Assembly (NCBI GenBank): GCA_023248215.1
Contig: JAHFEW010000038.1
Location: 1 to 40,555, forward strand
Reading direction: 5' to 3'
Source: Nitrospira sp.
Lineage (GTDB): Bacteria; Nitrospirota; Nitrospiria; Nitrospirales; Nitrospiraceae
DNA length: 40,555 nt
Shown here: piece by piece, positions 17,628 to 26,078 of the stretch
How positions within the stretch are numbered: position 1 is the first letter of the stretch
Layout of the letters: each line of letters begins with the position of its first letter
Position numbers and translations under genes: made by a program
The notes under the pieces: generated by a model
Seen by the model: the letters and a program-made list of their open reading frames with translations, nothing else
What the model was told of the DNA's origin: nothing
Databases searched by the model: none

Positions 17628-18473
17628 ATGCGGCCCAAAGCAATAAAAGATCTCAGTCGTCTGACTGATCGGGACCTGTTTAAAAGCGTAGCCGAAGGAC
17701 TTAGTCTTATTCTCGAGAATGCACAGCACCTGCGGGAAGATTCTGAAAAGTTGGCCGCCGATGGTCGGTTCAGTGGATATCAAGTTCTGCGTACAGTCGC
17801 TGAAGAGGAAGCCTCAAAATTCCTTATTCTAATAGATGCCATCAGATGTCCCCGGACCCCAGCCGATCGTTGGTCTGGGCAGTTAGAGCGCTTTCACAAT
17901 CATGTGTCGAAGGGACTTTATAGCTGGGCCTGCAATTGTCGCCCTGCTACGTTCGGTCGGCTTCAGGAATATCTCAACTTAAAACGTCAGGAATTCTATC
18001 TCGATGGTCCAAACGATGTGGATTGGATTTTCAGGAACGATATTCTCCAGCGGCGAGAAGAGGCTCTCTATGTTGACTATGTCGAGACGGATGAAGGTCA
18101 TGTATGGTTAGATCCATCGCGTTACTCTCGGAGTGACCGGCCTATTTCAAGGGGCCTTGTCTTGCCAGGATTAATGATAAGTGAGGCACTTGCTAGTGTT
18201 GGAGCATCAAGTGCCGAAGGGTTAGCAGTGCTTGCTGATGTATGGCGGGCGACGTCCCCAAGCTTTGATCTTCACTGGGATGTGATTCGTGACCTTAACG
18301 GAGAGACGCTCATTCAGCTAGAGAAAAGGGGCCTTCTTAGGGAAACCTCTCATGAGGTACGCGAGAGGATATTAGATCGCTGGCAGTTTCCCATGTACGA
18401 CCTTGATCTCTCTTTGGTTAAGGTGAAGAAGGAGGAACTGCGTGAAATGCAGCGAAACTGGTACCCATCCTGA
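17628..18473 (+). CDS. AbiV-like abortive infection protein
   Basis: 281 residues. ATG at 17628 is preceded by GGGAGGTG at seven bases; the frame is open back to 17523 but without a ribosome site. The N-terminal 100 residues match the AbiV helical pattern: ENAQHLREDSEKLAADGRFSGY, then RTVAEEEASKFLILID, then RFHNHVSKGLY (the His-x-x-Lys element). AbiV in Lactococcus aborts phage infection by blocking late phage translation. The second half is unlike the short AbiV proteins and I do not recognise it. The local base composition is more AT-rich than neighbours, fitting horizontal acquisition along with the divergent DUF4160/DUF2442 pair. Confidence 0.6.
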   Translation: MRPKAIKDLSRLTDRDLFKSVAEGLSLILENAQHLREDSEKLAADGRFSGYQVLRTVAEEEASKFLILIDAIRCPRTPADRWSGQLERFHNHVSKGLYSWACNCRPATFGRLQEYLNLKRQEFYLDGPNDVDWIFRNDILQRREEALYVDYVETDEGHVWLDPSRYSRSDRPISRGLVLPGLMISEALASVGASSAEGLAVLADVWRATSPSFDLHWDVIRDLNGETLIQLEKRGLLRETSHEVRERILDRWQFPMYDLDLSLVKVKKEELREMQRNWYPS

Positions 18474-18542
18474 AATAGGGAAATGACTCGACGGAACAGT
18501 GTGCGATCGAGGCCGCGCGCCGTTCGTCAGCCGCGACTCCCT

Positions 18543-18839
18543 CTACTTCTTCTGCGGCTCCAGCAGCTTCTCGCCTTTTTTGAACACCGCATAGATCGCT
18601 TGCGACGGGCAGGCGTCCAAACAGAGCCGGCAGCTTTCGAGACAGCGAGAGGGATCAAACTTGTACGGCGGCGTGGAGAGCCACGCGCTGGTCGGGCAAA
18701 TGGGGACGCAAATGGCTTGATGGGTACAACGATCGGGATGACGGACAAGGTGATCGCGAATGACCAGCATGGGCTTCACTCCTTCGAAGAGACCTTGCGA
18801 GAAGATCTCGAACATGTTTTTTTGAGGTAGACTGCTCAT
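18543..18839 (-). CDS. Ferredoxin-like iron-sulfur protein with seven cysteines
   Basis: 98 residues. ATG 18839 overlaps the upstream stop (ATGA) behind AAGGAG; an in-frame GTG at 18845 is less likely. Two cluster motifs: C38-x5-C44-x3-C48-P lacks the second Cys (Gln at position 41), while C66-x3-C70-x2-C73-x3-C77-P has four. The Cys pattern suggests one 3Fe-4S and one 4Fe-4S cluster, as in 7Fe ferredoxins, though the spacing in both motifs is not standard. Last gene of the four-gene redox operon; likely an electron carrier for an unidentified oxidoreductase. Confidence 0.82.
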   Translation of the reverse strand: MSSLPQKNMFEIFSQGLFEGVKPMLVIRDHLVRHPDRCTHQAICVPICPTSAWLSTPPYKFDPSRCLESCRLCLDACPSQAIYAVFKKGEKLLEPQKK

Positions 18840-19249
18840 TTCCACTCCTTGACCAAGTCTTTGAGCCGGTCTTTCAATTCCGGGATCTGCTCCATATTGT
18901 TTCGAATCGCCCCGAGAATATTTTCAAGGCGTGCCAATCGTTGAGCGTCTTTGTCTCTCGTGACCAGCTGATCGTACTCGGTGTACGCCTCGCGGTGCCT
19001 GGGTTCGAGATAGCGGCGGCTTGCCTGCAGAGCTTCGCCCAATTCGTACGGCTCAGCCGCCAGCGCAGGGGCCACGATAAATGAACCGTCTGTGAAGACT
19101 AAGGCTGCCACTCCGGCTTTGCTCTTGAGCGGGGTCACGGCTTCTACCGTTTTCCCGGCGAGCTGCTCCCAATTGTGGAGCAGACCGGGAAAAGCTTTGA
19201 TGTAGGCCACTTTTTCCATGTTGGCCTTCCATTTATCGTCGGCTGGCAT
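18836..19249 (-). CDS. Protein of unknown function in redox operon
   Basis: 137 residues from ATG 19249; the frame extends to TTG 19288 but the shorter start gives a normal N-terminus. No cysteines. The first 75 residues look like a small beta-rich domain (GVAALVFTDGSFIVAP, reminiscent of a ligand-binding or regulatory strand pair), and the rest is helical and charged (a coiled-coil-like C-terminus, NNMEQIPELKDRLKDL). Overlaps the ferredoxin-like gene and sits 35 bp after the 2Fe-2S protein gene, so it is probably an accessory of those two proteins. Not recognised. Confidence 0.75.
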   Translation of the reverse strand: MPADDKWKANMEKVAYIKAFPGLLHNWEQLAGKTVEAVTPLKSKAGVAALVFTDGSFIVAPALAAEPYELGEALQASRRYLEPRHREAYTEYDQLVTRDKDAQRLARLENILGAIRNNMEQIPELKDRLKDLVKEWK

Positions 19250-19284
19250 AGAGACCTCGCGAGATGCAGCGGGCCGTGCTGGGT

Positions 19285-19635
19285 TCAACCTTTCAATGGA
19301 GAGAGGAGCGGGAGCGGAGACTGATCGGCCATCAGGAGTCGTTCGACAAGCTCCCCCTTCACGATGTGGCGCTCCATGATTTCCTTCACGTCAGCCTCGG
19401 AGGTGACGCGATACCAGACGCCTTCAGGATAGACCACCACGCTCGGACCTTGGGCGCAATAGTCCAGGCAGCCGGATTTGTTGGCGCGGACGATCCCTCT
19501 CAGGTTGAGTCGCTTCGCCTCTTGCTTGAAATAGGCGTGCAGCGCTTCGGAGCCGAGCTTGGAACAGCTGCCTCGCGGATCGTCGGGTTCCCGTTTGTTG
19601 GTACAGACGAAAATGTGTCGCCGGTAGCCTGTCAT
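19285..19635 (-). CDS. Thioredoxin-like 2Fe-2S ferredoxin
   Basis: 116 residues. Four ligands C11, C24, C56 and C60, in VCTNKREPDDPRGSCS and KSGCLDYCAQGP, match the (2Fe-2S) ferredoxins with a thioredoxin-like fold (Aquifex Fd4 and the NuoE-like family). C-terminal VVVYPEGVWY is the conserved core strand and loop. Role: one-electron transfer. The operon pairs it with a second iron-sulfur protein and two unknown proteins, one of which has CxxC pairs. Confidence 0.92.
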   Translation of the reverse strand: MTGYRRHIFVCTNKREPDDPRGSCSKLGSEALHAYFKQEAKRLNLRGIVRANKSGCLDYCAQGPSVVVYPEGVWYRVTSEADVKEIMERHIVKGELVERLLMADQSPLPLLSPLKG

Positions 19636-19671
19636 GCTGTTTGTTCCAGGAATGCAGTCCGATGTGAATGG

Positions 19672-20040
19672 TCACGCCCGGGCATGAAATCGCTCGATCA
19701 GCTGCTTGACGTCCGCCAGGTTGAGGAGCGGCGAGCCGGGCGCCTGCGTGCCTGCGATCGCGGCAATTTCCTGGAGGCGCAATTGCGCGCGTTGTTTCGC
19801 TTCCGGTTCGGAGAGGGCGGATGCCTGCCCCTCTCCGAGCTTATCGAACTCGGCTCGGATATCGCGAAAATCGCGTTGCAGGTGTTTCATCATCGAGCAG
19901 GGGTCGCAATACCATTTCGGGCTTTGATCCGAGGCAGGTGAGAGACGATCATAGGTGCGTCCAAAAAAATCTTTACCCAGCGACAGCTTCATCAAGGGTG
20001 TGCCTGTGGCGTTGCAGGCATTACAGGATCCGGCATCCAT
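19672..20040 (-). CDS. CxxC-containing protein of unknown function
   Basis: 122 residues. Two cysteine pairs, C6-x2-C9 and C45-x2-C48, could form a zinc ribbon or a thiol-based site; the rest is an acidic helical region (55-100) and a C-terminal LADVKQLIERFHARA helix. No signal peptide. First gene of the four-gene minus-strand redox operon, 36 bp before the 2Fe-2S ferredoxin. ATG is preceded by GGAGAGGAG. I do not recognise the family. Confidence 0.75.
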   Translation of the reverse strand: MDAGSCNACNATGTPLMKLSLGKDFFGRTYDRLSPASDQSPKWYCDPCSMMKHLQRDFRDIRAEFDKLGEGQASALSEPEAKQRAQLRLQEIAAIAGTQAPGSPLLNLADVKQLIERFHARA

Positions 20041-20084
20041 GCGTGAGGTGCTCCTCTCCAGCGGAAGTGATCGATAGAGAGCGG

Positions 20085-20114
20085 ATCTTACCGCACTGAT
20101 CTTTGCCGTAGCAA
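20085..20114 (-). promoter_or_regulatory. Candidate promoter of the redox operon
   Basis: On the minus strand TTGCTA (20114-20109) and TAAGAT (20090-20085) are separated by 18 bp, 45 bp upstream of the first gene of the operon. Moderate match to the sigma-70 consensus. Confidence 0.35.
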
Positions 20115-20159
20115 GGTGGGCATGTCCTCACTGCGCACCGGCGATCGGTGTGTTCCATG

Positions 20160-20165
20160 TATAAT
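20160..20165 (+). promoter_or_regulatory. -10 box of the ald promoter
   Basis: Perfect TATAAT 42 bp before the ald ATG, in the divergent region opposite the redox operon. No convincing -35 is present at 16-18 bp; the TG immediately before the box may act as an extended element. Confidence 0.4.
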
Positions 20166-20207
20166 GGGGTGCAGGGACGAAACAAGTTGGAGTGTAAGGA
20201 GGCGGTT

Positions 20208-21311
20208 ATGCTCATCGGTGTTCCGAAAGAAATCAAGGATCATGAGCATCGGGTAAGTTTGACCCCGGACGGCGTCAATGTGTTACGGCAAGCAGGGCAT
20301 CACGTCTTGCTGGAACCGACGGCCGGACAAGGCAGCGGGTTTTCGGACGAAGCGTATCGTCACGCCGGCGCGCAGGTGGCTCGCTCGAAAGAAGACGTCT
20401 TTCAGCAGGCTGACTTGATCGTGAAGGTCAAGGAGCCGCAATTGTCTGAGTGTGCCCTCTTCCGGCCTGGCCAGGTGCTCTTTACGTACTTACATCTGGC
20501 ATCGTTGCCGGATCTGACCAAGGCGCTGGTGGCCTCACATATCACAGCCATCGCCTACGAAACCGTTGAGGCCAAAGACCACAGCCTGCCGATGTTGCGT
20601 CCGATGAGCGAGATTGCCGGGCGGTTGGCGGTTCAGGTGGGGGCCCACTACCTGGGGCAGGTACAGGGAGGGCGCGGACTGTTGCTGGCCGGCGTCCCCG
20701 GTGTGCCGCCTGGTCATGTGGTGGTGCTGGGCGCGGGAGTCGTGGGGACGTCGGCGGTCAGGATTGCGGTCGGCATGGGGGCGCGAGTCACGGTCATCAA
20801 CTTGGATCTCGATCGCTTGCGGTTCCTCGACGATCTGTATGGCGGACGCATCGCAACTTGTGCAGCGACGGAATCGGCGATCGAGCGCGCCATAGTCGAG
20901 GCTGATCTGGTGATCGGCGCGGTGCTGGTGCCCGGGGCGCGCGCGCCGAAAGTCATTTCGCGCGGCGTCGTGTCAAAAATGAAGCCGGGTTCGGTGATCG
21001 TGGATGTGGCGGTGGATCAGGGCGGGTGCAGTGAAACGACAAAGCCAACCACTCACTCGGATCCGGTGTATGTCGTGGATGGGGTGCTCCACTACTGCGT
21101 GCCCAACATGCCCGGCATTGTTCCTCACACCTCAACGCTGGCCTTGACCAACACCACCCTCCCTTATATAGTCCGCCTCGCATCGGAAGGGGTCGAGCGG
21201 ACCATCCGATCGGACCCCGGTTTTGCCAAGGGTGTGAACGTGACGAACGGCAATGTCACGTGCCAAGCGGTGGCGGAAGCGCACGGCTTGCGTTTTACCC
21301 CCGTCTTGTAA
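20208..21311 (+). CDS. ald: Alanine dehydrogenase
   Basis: 367 residues, normal family length. ATG 20208 follows AAGGAGG; an in-frame start at 20148 is rejected. Starts with [13 protein letters not shown], has the substrate-side Lys in VKVKEP, the His in YLHLAS, the NAD-binding glycine motif [16 protein letters not shown], and the catalytic Asp in VDVAVDQGG. Catalyses reversible oxidative deamination of L-alanine to pyruvate and ammonium with NAD. In an autotrophic nitrifier the reductive direction could assimilate ammonium, but that is inference. Followed by tRNA-Pro. Confidence 0.96.
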   Translation: MLIGVPKEIKDHEHRVSLTPDGVNVLRQAGHHVLLEPTAGQGSGFSDEAYRHAGAQVARSKEDVFQQADLIVKVKEPQLSECALFRPGQVLFTYLHLASLPDLTKALVASHITAIAYETVEAKDHSLPMLRPMSEIAGRLAVQVGAHYLGQVQGGRGLLLAGVPGVPPGHVVVLGAGVVGTSAVRIAVGMGARVTVINLDLDRLRFLDDLYGGRIATCAATESAIERAIVEADLVIGAVLVPGARAPKVISRGVVSKMKPGSVIVDVAVDQGGCSETTKPTTHSDPVYVVDGVLHYCVPNMPGIVPHTSTLALTNTTLPYIVRLASEGVERTIRSDPGFAKGVNVTNGNVTCQAVAEAHGLRFTPVL

Positions 21312-21345
21312 GACAATCCAAAACTCCTGTTCGGTTCTGCCCGGT

Positions 21346-21839
<494 letters not shown>

Positions 21840-22127
21840 ATGACCAAGGCCGACGCATGTGTGCGTGCAAAAATTCTTGTCAGCGGGCATGTGCAAGGAG
21901 TCGGCTATCGTGCGTTCGCATGCCGCACGGCAGTCTCGCGTGGACTGACGGGTGGTGTAGAGAATCTCGATAGCGGACAAGTTGCCCTGGATGTCGAAGG
22001 AACCAGGGAGGCGCTTGAGGAATTATTAGTGGATCTCAAAAAGGGACCGGTCGGGGCGCGCGTGTCGCAAGTCCAAGTGGAGTGGAGCAGCGCCACGGGC
22101 CGACATCACGATTTCACGATTTGGTAG
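21840..22127 (+). CDS. acyP: Acylphosphatase
   Basis: 95 residues, the family length. [11 protein letters not shown] carries the phosphate-binding loop and catalytic Arg (GYR), and VENLDSGQV holds the catalytic Asn. Hydrolyses acyl phosphates such as acetyl phosphate or 1,3-bisphosphoglycerate. It ends 14 bp before the sigma factor ATG, suggesting co-transcription, though the functions are not obviously connected. Confidence 0.94.
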   Translation: MTKADACVRAKILVSGHVQGVGYRAFACRTAVSRGLTGGVENLDSGQVALDVEGTREALEELLVDLKKGPVGARVSQVQVEWSSATGRHHDFTIW

Positions 22128-22141
22128 CAGGTCACGACGTT

Positions 22142-23140
22142 ATGGCTCGACGCGCAACAGTTCGCCACGGTGCTGAGATGAATCCGCCCGCTTCGGTTCG
22201 CCGCCCGCGCGCCGCGCGCGGTGAAGAGGATGAGGACGGGGAATCACAGGAGGGCTCTGAGGCGGAAGCGTCCGGAGCAGAGAGTCGTCCTGCGGAATCG
22301 GGACGGGCTGAAGGCCTCGACACGATCAAGAGTTACCTGCGCGAAGTGCGCAAATCGACCCTCCTGAATTTTAAACAGGAACAGTCGCTGGGCAAGCGCA
22401 TCATGGCCGGCGACGAGGCCGCTCGCCAGGAAATGATCGAGGCCAATCTTCGCCTGGTCATCAGCATTGGGAAACGATACATGAACCGTGGGTTCCCCTT
22501 TGCCGATATCGTCGAAGAAGGCAATCTCGGCCTGATCAAGGCGGTGGAAAAGTTCAATTACAAGCGCGGGTTCCGCTTCAGTACCTATGCCTCCTGGTGG
22601 ATTCGTCAATTCATCGAGCGCGCTATCATCAATCAGGGCAAGCTGGTTCGGTTGCCGGTCCATGTCGTGGAGCGCTTGAACCGTTACCTGGGCAAGGTCG
22701 AGCAGTTGGTGCATGAGCTGGGACGGGAGCCTCGGACGGACGAAGTGGCCGCCAAGCTGAAAACCAGCGAAGCGGAAGTCGACGATCTGAAGCAATTGGT
22801 CCGCACCACCTGCTCTCTCGACAGTCCGATCAGCGACCGTCAAGATACCTTTCTACGGGACGTGATTGAAGACCCGCTCTGCCTCACGCCGGCGGAGACG
22901 ACCGAAGGGGTCATGCGGCGAGCGGAGCTCATGGCGTGGGTGAAGGAGTTGCCCGAAAAAGAGCGCACCGTGATTCTCGCGCGATTTGGACTTGACGGAG
23001 CCGAGTCGCGGACGTTAGAAGAGATCGGCCGCGAGATGGGGCTGACCCGCGAGCGGGTCCGCCAGATCGAAACGGCCGCACTTGTCAGGCTCCGCGGGAT
23101 CATTGAACGAAAAACCATGAAGCGGGCGGATCTCTTATGA
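22142..23140 (+). CDS. RpoS/RpoD-type sigma-70 factor
   Basis: 332 residues from ATG 22142 (a later ATG at 22178 is possible). An acidic, low-complexity N-terminus (residues 25-55) replaces region 1.1; then region 1.2 (IKSYLREV), region 2 with the -10-recognition segment [19 protein letters not shown], region 3 ([14 protein letters not shown]), and region 4 [13 protein letters not shown]. Compact size without the non-conserved region of RpoD fits an RpoS-like or alternative group 2 sigma, so it is unlikely to be the housekeeping factor. Co-transcribed with the acylphosphatase, and apt starts 24 bp downstream. Confidence 0.9.
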   Translation: MARRATVRHGAEMNPPASVRRPRAARGEEDEDGESQEGSEAEASGAESRPAESGRAEGLDTIKSYLREVRKSTLLNFKQEQSLGKRIMAGDEAARQEMIEANLRLVISIGKRYMNRGFPFADIVEEGNLGLIKAVEKFNYKRGFRFSTYASWWIRQFIERAIINQGKLVRLPVHVVERLNRYLGKVEQLVHELGREPRTDEVAAKLKTSEAEVDDLKQLVRTTCSLDSPISDRQDTFLRDVIEDPLCLTPAETTEGVMRRAELMAWVKELPEKERTVILARFGLDGAESRTLEEIGREMGLTRERVRQIETAALVRLRGIIERKTMKRADLL

Positions 23141-23164
23141 GGACGTCCCGACCTGATTGCGCCC

Positions 23165-23680
23165 ATGAATTACAAGGCCCTCATTCGAGAAGTCCCCGAC
23201 TTTCCTAAGCCCGGCATTCTTTTCTACGACATCACGACACTCCTCAAAGACGCACAGGCTTTCCGCGCGATCGCCGACGAGCTCGCTGCCCGCTACCAGG
23301 GGCAGCGCATCGCGAAAGTGATCGGGATCGAGTCGCGGGGCTTTATCCTGGGCGGAACGTTGGCCGCTCGTCTCGGGGCGGGGTTCGTTCCCGTGCGAAA
23401 GCCAGGGAAACTGCCCGCCGATATCTTTGAAGTGAAATATAATCTTGAATACGGGTCCAGTGCCCTGGCGATCCATCGTGATGCGGTGGCGATAGGGGAA
23501 CGAGTCCTCATCGTGGACGACCTCCTGGCGACGGGTGGTACTGCGGCGGCAACGGTTCACCTTGTTCGCCAACTCGGCGGTGAAATCGCAGGACTGGATT
23601 TCCTGGTCGAGCTGAAGGGCCTGAATGGGCGTGACCGGCTGACAGGGTACGACGTGCATTCGATGATCATCTATCCTTAA
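23165..23680 (+). CDS. apt: Adenine phosphoribosyltransferase
   Basis: 171 residues, the usual length. [17 protein letters not shown] is the Apt N-terminus; [17 protein letters not shown] is the PRPP-binding motif; [10 protein letters not shown] and VRKPGKLP are also diagnostic. Salvages adenine to AMP using PRPP. Follows the sigma factor by 24 bp and is followed at once by an 18-bp palindrome. Confidence 0.97.
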   Translation: MNYKALIREVPDFPKPGILFYDITTLLKDAQAFRAIADELAARYQGQRIAKVIGIESRGFILGGTLAARLGAGFVPVRKPGKLPADIFEVKYNLEYGSSALAIHRDAVAIGERVLIVDDLLATGGTAAATVHLVRQLGGEIAGLDFLVELKGLNGRDRLTGYDVHSMIIYP

Positions 23681-23681
23681 G

Positions 23682-23699
23682 TCCCCAAGATCTTGGGGA
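23682..23699. promoter_or_regulatory. Perfect 18-bp palindrome after apt
   Basis: TCCCCAAGATCTTGGGGA is a perfect inverted repeat with no spacer. It starts two bases after the apt stop codon and ends ten bases before the -35 box of the next gene. As RNA it could fold with a GATC loop, but there is no following U run, so operator or transcription pause is as likely as terminator. Confidence 0.5.
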
Positions 23700-23708
23700 G
23701 CTAAGTAC

Positions 23709-23737
23709 TTGTCAAACGATCTGTAGCGTGATATACC
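23709..23737 (+). promoter_or_regulatory. Sigma-70 type promoter of dksA-like gene
   Basis: TTGTCA (23709-23714), 17-bp spacer, TATACC (23732-23737), about 49 bp before the ATG at 23786. Good spacing and 5/6 and 4/6 matches to consensus. Confidence 0.6.
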
Positions 23738-23785
23738 AGCCCAACTTTTTCGCCTTGCACTCATCACGAAAGGGTATGAGACTCT

Positions 23786-24361
23786 ATGGCGACGAAAGTC
23801 CACGCGAAGAAGAAACCACCAACGACGAAAGCAAAAGCCCTCGCTCCTGAGAAGCCTGTCAAGAAAGAGCGACCGGCTTCGGTTACCTCTATGACTCAAA
23901 AAGACGAAGACAGTGTTGCCGCGCGTGTCGTGGCGGCTCTCACGCTCAAGGAAACGCCCAAAGAACGAGAAGAGCGCCAGCATCGGCGTGAAGTTTTGCA
24001 GCGGATGCTGCTCGGCAAGCGTCAGGAAATCATGCGTGAGATCGAGGGAAACCTCGGGCAGTCCCTGACGGAAGATCAGCAGCGCCGCTTGGAATCCGCC
24101 CGTGACGTGGGCGATCAAGCCCTCATGGACCTGGATCGTGAGCTGGGTATCTCGTTGATGGAGATGCGGAACCGGAGGCGTCAAGCGATCGATGAGGCCT
24201 TGACGCGGTTGAACGAGGGGACGTACGGGATTTGCGCAGAGTGCGGCATCGAGGTCAGTGAAAAGCGGTTGGAAGCGGTGCCGTTCGCCAAGCTGTGTGT
24301 CCAATGTCAGTCTCGACAGGAACTTCTCGAAAAAATCGAGAAGGAAGAGGATCGCGACTAG
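23786..24361 (+). CDS. DksA/TraR family zinc-finger protein
   Basis: 191 residues, longer than DksA (about 150) because of a Lys/Pro-rich N-terminal tail (1-60). The coiled coil carries DxxDxA at 107-112 (DVGDQA), the acidic tip that DksA uses to reach the RNA polymerase active site. The C4 zinc finger is intact: C150-x2-C153 and C171-x2-C174. It should therefore act as a true DksA-type modulator of stable RNA and amino-acid promoters with ppGpp. It has its own promoter and a palindrome just upstream. Confidence 0.9.
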   Translation: MATKVHAKKKPPTTKAKALAPEKPVKKERPASVTSMTQKDEDSVAARVVAALTLKETPKEREERQHRREVLQRMLLGKRQEIMREIEGNLGQSLTEDQQRRLESARDVGDQALMDLDRELGISLMEMRNRRRQAIDEALTRLNEGTYGICAECGIEVSEKRLEAVPFAKLCVQCQSRQELLEKIEKEEDRD

Positions 24362-24477
24362 CTCTCGAGGGCTGGCCGCGCCCATTCTCCGGGTCACGTA
24401 CTCTTGCTGCACCTGGGGTACAGCGTCAGTGACCCTCTCGCCGGTGTCGGTGATCTGCCCGTTCCTTTCCTCTACCT

Positions 24478-25176
24478 ATGACTCAGGTCGATCCGAAGGC
24501 AGTGGTCTTGCTCAGTGGTGGGTTGGATTCCACCGTCACGGCCGCCATTGCTCAGCGGGACGGGTTTCGCATCTATTGTATGACCGTCTCTTACGGGCAG
24601 CGCCATGCTGTCGAGGTTGAACGGGCGCAGGCAGTCGCTCGAGCGTTAGGCGCGGCAGGGCATGTCGTGGTGGAGGTGAATCTGAGAGCCTTCGGAGGCT
24701 CCGCCCTCACCGATGACGTCGAGGTTCCCAAGGACCGCACGCAAGACGAGCGGTCAGGGTCGATTCCTGTCACCTATGTTCCGGCCCGCAACACCGTCTT
24801 TCTGTCGCTGGCCGTTGCCTATGCCGAGACGCTCGATGCGCGGACCATATACTTCGGAGCCAATGTCCTGGATTATTCCGGATATCCGGATTGCCGGCCG
24901 GAGTTTATCCACGCATTTGAGGCGGTCGCCAGGCTTGGGACCAAGATGGGCATCGAGGGCCGGGCGATCGAGGTGCGTGCGCCGTTGCTGATGCAGTCGA
25001 AGGCTGAGATTGTGCGATGTGGTCAGGAACTCCGGGTGCCGTTTGAGCTCACGCACAGTTGCTATGACCCAGGCGCTGACGGTATTGCCTGCGGCCGGTG
25101 CGACAGTTGCCGCATTCGACGGGAAGGCTTTCGTCAAGCGGGTGTTGTAGACCCCGTCCCCTATGCGATACCTTAG
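24478..25176 (+). CDS. queC: 7-cyano-7-deazaguanine synthase
   Basis: 232 residues. LLSGGLDSTV is the ATP-pyrophosphatase loop; TVSYGQRH, VPARNTVFLSLA and the C-terminal zinc site in HSCYDPGADGIACGRCDSC are diagnostic of QueC. Converts 7-carboxy-7-deazaguanine to preQ0 for queuosine tRNA modification. The other queuosine genes are not in the window. It lies 116 bp downstream of the DksA-like gene; there is no clear promoter in the gap. Confidence 0.96.
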   Translation: MTQVDPKAVVLLSGGLDSTVTAAIAQRDGFRIYCMTVSYGQRHAVEVERAQAVARALGAAGHVVVEVNLRAFGGSALTDDVEVPKDRTQDERSGSIPVTYVPARNTVFLSLAVAYAETLDARTIYFGANVLDYSGYPDCRPEFIHAFEAVARLGTKMGIEGRAIEVRAPLLMQSKAEIVRCGQELRVPFELTHSCYDPGADGIACGRCDSCRIRREGFRQAGVVDPVPYAIP

Positions 25177-25298
25177 CAGGAATCCGACAGGGGATTGTCA
25201 GCGAGGCGTAGGCGACCGAATCGATGGTGTCGGATCTTGTTTCATCACCGCCATGCCGCTGAGGGAACCGTCACGCAATTTTCTGGAGAAATGTGCTC

Positions 25299-25475
25299 AT
25301 GACACCCGAAGAATTCTTTATGTACCTGATCATCGCCCTGGTGATCATTACGCCGATCGGTGCACGGCTTTACCGGCGATTGACCTTGAATCGCACGACG
25401 CGGATGCTGCGCGAGCAGTTGAACCAATCACAGGGTAACCGGTCGACGGCAACCCCGCCGGAGCCCCCACGATGA
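25299..25475 (+). CDS. Small single-pass membrane protein
   Basis: 58 residues. ATG 25299 is preferred over GTG 25293 because of spacing from GGAG at 25285. One hydrophobic segment FFMYLIIALVIITPIGARLY, then a basic and polar cytosolic tail. The stop overlaps the start of the cytochrome c gene (ATGA), so the two are translationally coupled. A small helper subunit of a cytochrome complex is plausible but not established. Confidence 0.7.
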   Translation: MTPEEFFMYLIIALVIITPIGARLYRRLTLNRTTRMLREQLNQSQGNRSTATPPEPPR

Positions 25476-25894
25476 GGCGAACGATGTTGAGTGGTGTGCA
25501 GATGAACGTGTGGTTGCGCGGAGCCGGGCTGGGCGTGCTGGTTGCGGTGCTGGCAGCCTGTGAGTCCAATGCCACGAATCCGGATGCCGCCAAACCTGCC
25601 GGGGGCGCCACGCCGGCGGACGTTCAGGTGGGCGAGGCGAAGTTCAGCGCCAACTGTGCCGCCTGTCATGGTGTCCGTGCGGTCGGGACGAAGCAAGGCC
25701 CTCCACTGGTTCATAAGATCTACGAACCGAATCATCACGCCGATGTCGCCTTCCAACGGGCGGCGGAGAACGGCGTCCGCGCTCACCATTGGGAGTTCGG
25801 CAACATGCCGAAGATCGAAGGGCTGACGGCCGGGGACGTTGATCACATCATTCGGTACGTGCGATGGCTGCAACGCGAGGCCGGGATTTACTAG
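25472..25894 (+). CDS. Monoheme cytochrome c lipoprotein
   Basis: 140 residues. Lipobox LAAC (Cys30), Ala/Pro-rich spacer, then a class I cytochrome c domain with heme motif CAACH at 62-66 and the likely axial Met112 in GNMPKI. Anchored by lipid on the periplasmic side, it would carry electrons between membrane complexes. Coupled by ATGA to the preceding small membrane protein. Confidence 0.9.
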   Translation: MRRTMLSGVQMNVWLRGAGLGVLVAVLAACESNATNPDAAKPAGGATPADVQVGEAKFSANCAACHGVRAVGTKQGPPLVHKIYEPNHHADVAFQRAAENGVRAHHWEFGNMPKIEGLTAGDVDHIIRYVRWLQREAGIY

Positions 25895-25961
25895 CGTCGC
25901 CGTCTCCTGCCCCTTAAGCTCCTCTTCCGTTGTCGCCTCTGTTCTTCTCCAGCGCCCAGGT

Positions 25962-25991
25962 TTGACAACGCGTCTGTGCGGTTCGTAAGGT
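25962..25991 (+). promoter_or_regulatory. Candidate promoter of the SPFH gene
   Basis: Perfect -35 TTGACA (25962-25967), 18-bp spacer, and a poor -10 TAAGGT (25986-25991), about 88 bp before the ATG at 26079. Confidence 0.35.
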
Positions 25992-26078
25992 ATTTGCATG
26001 GCATAACGAGACCGATAAGTAGCCCAGAAGGCGCAGGGGGTGCGACTCGTTGGCCCGACCTTTTCACAGGAGGAACCT

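Noticed and set aside
23135-24412. Minus-strand open frame of 425 codons
   Set aside because: Covers apt and the DksA-like gene on the opposite strand; a GC-driven shadow.
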